The position numbers were made by a program, and so were the translations under genes. The notes under the pieces were generated by a model. The model saw only the letters and a list, made by a program, of their open reading frames with translations, was not told the DNA's origin and made no database searches. Shown piece by piece: positions 60,170 to 64,000 of a stretch of 64,000 bases of DNA. The stretch covers positions 42,229,832 to 42,293,831 of the forward strand of contig CM057843.1 of assembly GCA_030068075.1 (NCBI GenBank). The letters run 5' to 3'. The DNA comes from Paguma larvata. Its lineage: Eukaryota > Chordata > Mammalia > Carnivora > Viverridae. Each line of letters starts with the position of its first letter. Within the stretch, counting starts at the first letter, position 1.

Positions 60170-62015
60170 TTTCTATTTTTAAATTAAATATACTAACATA
60201 AAATTTACCATTTTAATCCTTTTTAATCAGACAGTTCTGTGGCATAATGTACGTTCGCACTGTTGCGCCACCGTCACTACCACTCATGTCCAGAACTTCT
60301 TCACCTTCCCAACCGAACCCTGTACCATAAATGGTAACTCTCCGTCTCCATCCCCATCAACATTCTACTTTCTGTCTCTCTGATTTTGACCAGGTATCTT
60401 ATATAAATGGAATTGTACCGTATTTGTCCTTTTGCGTCTAGCTTATTTCACTTAGCATAATGTCTTCAGGGTTACTCCATGTTGTAACATGTGTCAGAAT
60501 TTCATTCCTTTTAAGGATGTATAATATTCCATTGTATGTTTATGCCACATTTTGCGTTTATCTGTTCGTCCGTAGATGGACACTGGGGTGGGCTATTGTG
60601 AATAATTATGCCATGAGCATGGGGTGTACAAATAAGTTTGATCCCTACTTTCAGTTATTCTAGGTATACACCCAGAAGCAGAATTGCTGGAACCTATGGT
60701 AATATGTTTAATTTTCTGAGGAATTGCTGTGCCATTTTCTTTTTTTCTTTTTCCTTTTAATTCATTTTGAGAGTGAGAGAGAGAATGCATGTATGGGAGG
60801 GGCAGAAAGACAAAAAGAAGGAGAGGGAATCCTAAGCAGGCACCTCACCATCAGTGCAGAGCCCAATGTGGGACTCAAACCCATGAACCCAGAGATCATG
60901 ACCTAAGTCGAAACCAAGAGTCAGAGGCTAAGCGACTGAGCCACCCAGGCGCCCCGGTACCCTTTTCTATTGTGGCAGCACTATTTTACATTCCCACCTG
61001 CAGTGGGCAAGAGTTCCAATTTTTCCACATCCTCACCAATATTGTTACTTTCTAATTATTTTTTGTTTTGGTTTGTTTTGGTTTTTAATAATAGCCATCT
61101 TAATGAGTGTGAAGTGATATCTCACTGTGGTTTCTGTTTTATTTTAAATTACAAAGTTTTAAACATACAAGTATGATTCTGTATTTTTATTATATATTTT
61201 TTTATTTTAAATTTTTCTATAAATGGTATCAGAGCATATATACTATCCTTTTGTAACCTTTTTTCACCCTCCGTTAGATATTTGTGATTTAGCCATGCTG
61301 ATGCATGTAGGTTTATTTCATTTTTTTAACTGCTTTATAGTTTCATGGGATGAATAAACTAGTTTATACTATTTCCACACGAGGGCGATTAGATTGTTTC
61401 TACTTATGCCCTGTTACATAGAGTGAATACAGGATTTGTCACTTGTGAACGTGAAGGAAAATATCTCTACCTCTGGCATGTGCATCTTCTTTAGAAGGTT
61501 TACAAACTTTACAAGGTGTCACATGTTTTTTCCTACCAGCAATGGAGTTTTCATTTCCCTATACCCGCATCCACAGTTGGGTTGTCAGATCTTAATTTTT
61601 GTCCATTCCATGGATGCCCCAGGGGATCTCATGGTTATAATTTCCAGTTATGATCACAAGTGAAGTTCATCTGATTTGTTGTTGTTGTTAGAATTTTGAG
61701 AATTGCCTGTTCATATCTTTTGCCCATTTTTCTATTGGTCTATTTCTTCTAGACGTAATAAGATATTCCACAAATTTTTTTCCTGGTTGTGTGGGTCACA
61801 AATATTGTCTCTTGGTTTATGGCTTATCTTTATACTTTGCATGTGGTGTCTTTTGGCCTAGAGAAGATTTTAATGTAGACAGTTATCCTTTTCCTTTCTG
61901 TTTTGTATGTTTTACACCTTGTTAAAGATAGCATCCCTTTCCCAGTATCATAAGGCTGACCTCTTCTGTTTTCTTCCAGAAGCCCCATAGTAGTTTTGCT
62001 TGTTCCCTGTGTTGT
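60170..62015 (-). mobile_element. Decayed minus-strand L1 3' region
   Basis: The plus strand is the reverse complement of an L1M 3' end: AACATAAAATTTACCATTTT, then ATTTCACTTAGCATAATGTC and ATTGTGAATAATTATGCC. It is interrupted by a SINE at 60737-60955 and a second L1-like piece near 61130-61680. It carries no usable coding frame. Confidence 0.7.
60737..60955 (-). mobile_element. CAN-SINE (antisense) nested in L1
   Basis: GA tract and end GAGCCACCCAGGCGCCCC, inserted where the L1 3' text breaks off (GAATTGCTGTGCCATTTT) and resumes (CACTATTTTACATTCCC). Confidence 0.92.
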
Positions 62016-62865
62016 GTACTGACTTGTTATGATTTCAAATCCATGTTTGGAAAGCTTGTTTTGGACAAAGTTGTTTGTGGTTTGGACTTGTTTTCATGAA
62101 ATTGTTTTGAACTTGGATATTAGAACTTTCTTATCGAACTCTAGCACCTGGAGTGGAGAGGACCATTACATCATCAACACCATAGTAACAGCCATGGTGT
62201 CCATCACATGGTGGACTTTTAACCTTTAAAAACTAAGAGGTATGACCAGCAACTCGAAAGTGTTTGGTCTTGACAAGGCTACTCTTTGCTGATCTAATAG
62301 TTCTCCGGAGATCTTGAGACCCTTACTCCCACTGTGGTTGCCGTGGCAAGGCTGCGTTGGTGTTAGCAGTGGTGTTAAACCATGCAGCAGTCTCAGGAAG
62401 AGAAAGGACATCTGCTTCTGCCTTGGTGAGGCTACTCCTCATAGGCAGTGGTCCAAGCCGTGTAGCGGTCCCTGCAGTGATAATCTTCAGAGCAGCCTAC
62501 CTTGCCGGCCAACACTGGTGCCATCTCCCACTAGCTAAGTGCCCCAGCAGTGAGGGTCCTAAGCAGGCAGCTGATACCCAGCTTTTAGTTGGAAGGACGG
62601 ATGCTACCAAGAACCAACTCGTAGAAACGTACACCTCAGCTAATATTGGACTTTATTTCTTCCATCTCCCCTTTACCTAGAACAATAATGTAATCAATCT
62701 ATCATTGGTTTTGAGTATATTATTTCTTTATTGGCATGTTAAGAGACATCATCCTGTATGCTGTTGGCTTGTGAAATATTATTATTACAAATTAGAATTC
62801 TTACAGTAAACCTGTGTTAGATAAATTATTGGCAAGGACAGACTTAGTCTCTGAGCATAATTTGC
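62016..62865. other. Unassigned sequence between L1-like blocks
   Basis: About 850 bp with higher GC than the surrounding L1. L1-like text stops near 62015 and seems to resume near 62870. I recognise no open frame, LTR signature or SINE tail in it. Confidence 0.4.
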
Positions 62866-64000
62866 CCTGAACAAAACACCCTGTAGGTCTTTAGTTCATC
62901 TGGAACTTATTTGGAAGCCTGCTGTAAGATAGGGATCCACTTTGTCTTTTCCATATGGATGGCCAATGGTCTGCAAGCCAATTATTGAAGAGGGGGTGCG
63001 GTGCCCCTCAGCCCCAGAACATTCCAAGCCCCCGCTCTGATGCAGGCTGGCTTCTGGCTGCTCTTCTGCTCTGCTGGGCTGTCTGTCTGTCCCTGTCTGG
63101 CGGGCTTGCTCTGGGAGCTGCTGCAGAGGCGCTGGCAGAGGCACCACTGCCAAGAGTCATGCTCAGACGAAGGTTTTTGTTTTCTTTCCTCTCTCACTTT
63201 CTCTTTTTTTATGAGAACTCGGCCACCTTCCAGGCCTGGCTGCCACGAATCCTTTGGGCTTCTTTAGAAGACTCTGGCTTGCCCCATGCTTGTCCCCTCC
63301 CAGGCCTCTGCTCAGTTTCCCTCCCCTCACCCCACTTCAGCTCCCCCAGCCCACTTCCTCCACTTGGGGCAGGCTGTTAGGGGTGTCCCTCAGGAGGACT
63401 GGCAGCCTCGCCCTTTCAGGGAGGGTCTGGGTGCTCCCCTTGAAGTTTGAGGTAGGGTCAGAGCTCCTCCTTGAGGCTCCCTTCCCCTGCAAGAACTGCT
63501 GCTCAGGGCTGGCTGTCTTCGTAGGCTAGGCCCCTCTCTGAGTGCCTAGGTGAAGAGGAAGGCTTTAGAATGAGTAAACTAGCCAGGCCTCCCCTCCTTG
63601 TGAGTCTGGAATGACTGTTTGCTTCCTTTAAAATAATAAGCTGGAAGCAGTTTATGAACACTTGTGAAATGAGGGAATTTAATTTCAACCTTTTCTTAAG
63701 ATTAATAACAGTGCCTCGCTCCTCCTTCTAGTCTCCCAGAAGTGGGAAAACTTCCTTCAAATCCTAGTTTATAGACAAACAGGTTAGAACGTGTGAATTG
63801 ATCTGAATTGGAGAAATTGCAAGGTAAGTTTCCTTGAAGAAGCCATCTGTGACAAGCTGGAGGCTCCTCCTCACCTGTAGAAATGGGTTGGAGACATGCT
63901 TATGTATAGAGCTGAACGCAAATCCCCCCAATTAGCAGGTTGTGCTTTTATTTCTTCTGAGAACTGACCAGTCCATGTTGGTTCAATGAGGTGATACATC
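62866..64000. other. Intergenic: short L1 remnant then unique sequence
   Basis: AGATAGGGATCCACTTTGTC and nearby text to about 62990 fit an L1 remnant. From there to the window end the DNA is unique-looking, with no gene or repeat that I recognise. Confidence 0.4.

Noticed and set aside
62016..62865. An endogenous retroviral LTR or processed pseudogene
   Set aside because: No terminal TG...CA with duplication, primer-binding site, poly(A) tail or recognisable protein frame was seen, so it is left unassigned.

Overview
This is mammalian nuclear genomic DNA: long introns, GT-AG splicing, CpG-rich promoters and many interspersed repeats. About twenty copies of a tRNA-Lys-derived carnivore SINE (CAN-SINE/SINEC) share the hallmark tail GAGCCACCCAGGCGCCCC and the internal text CTGTCAGCACAGAGCC. 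That form is typical of cats, so I infer a felid. Five protein-coding genes can be read exon by exon. Their order and orientation match human 17q21.2 in reverse complement: EZH1 (+), CNTNAP1 (-), CCR10 (+), PLEKHH3 (+), TUBG2 (-). Gene names come from my recall of the human proteins, not from a search.

Layout. 1-5355 is upstream or intronic DNA of EZH1 with an old L1 and SINEs. 5356-~25860 holds all 19 coding exons of EZH1 (747 aa) and its 3'UTR. About 280 bp later the convergent CNTNAP1 gene begins with its 3'UTR; its 24 coding exons run leftward from a start codon at 40476. CCR10 starts 853 bp from the CNTNAP1 start codon, head-to-head, with an 8-codon first exon and a 7TM second exon (41329-43251). 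A CpG-rich promoter with a perfect CRE and a near-perfect MARE leads into PLEKHH3 (13 coding exons, 45892-53759, 794 aa). TUBG2 is convergent with it (11 coding exons, 59727 down to 55105, 451 aa). From about 60.1 kb to the end is intergenic: a decayed minus-strand L1, a SINE and unassigned sequence.

The genes are neighbours, not an operon. EZH1 is a PRC2 H3K27 methyltransferase, CNTNAP1 (Caspr) builds paranodal axo-glial junctions, CCR10 is the CCL27/CCL28 chemokine receptor, PLEKHH3 is a PH-MyTH4-FERM protein and TUBG2 is a gamma-tubulin of the microtubule-nucleating ring complex.

The most notable observations are modest. CNTNAP1 carries two single-base indels that break its otherwise conserved frame (exon 12 and the C-terminal hexamer repeat) and a GC splice donor. 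EZH1 has a GC-AG intron inside its nuclear-localisation codons. A SINE inserted next to EZH1 coding exon 8 duplicated the 5' splice site in its target-site duplication. I found no undescribed biological system, operon, CRISPR array or toxin system.
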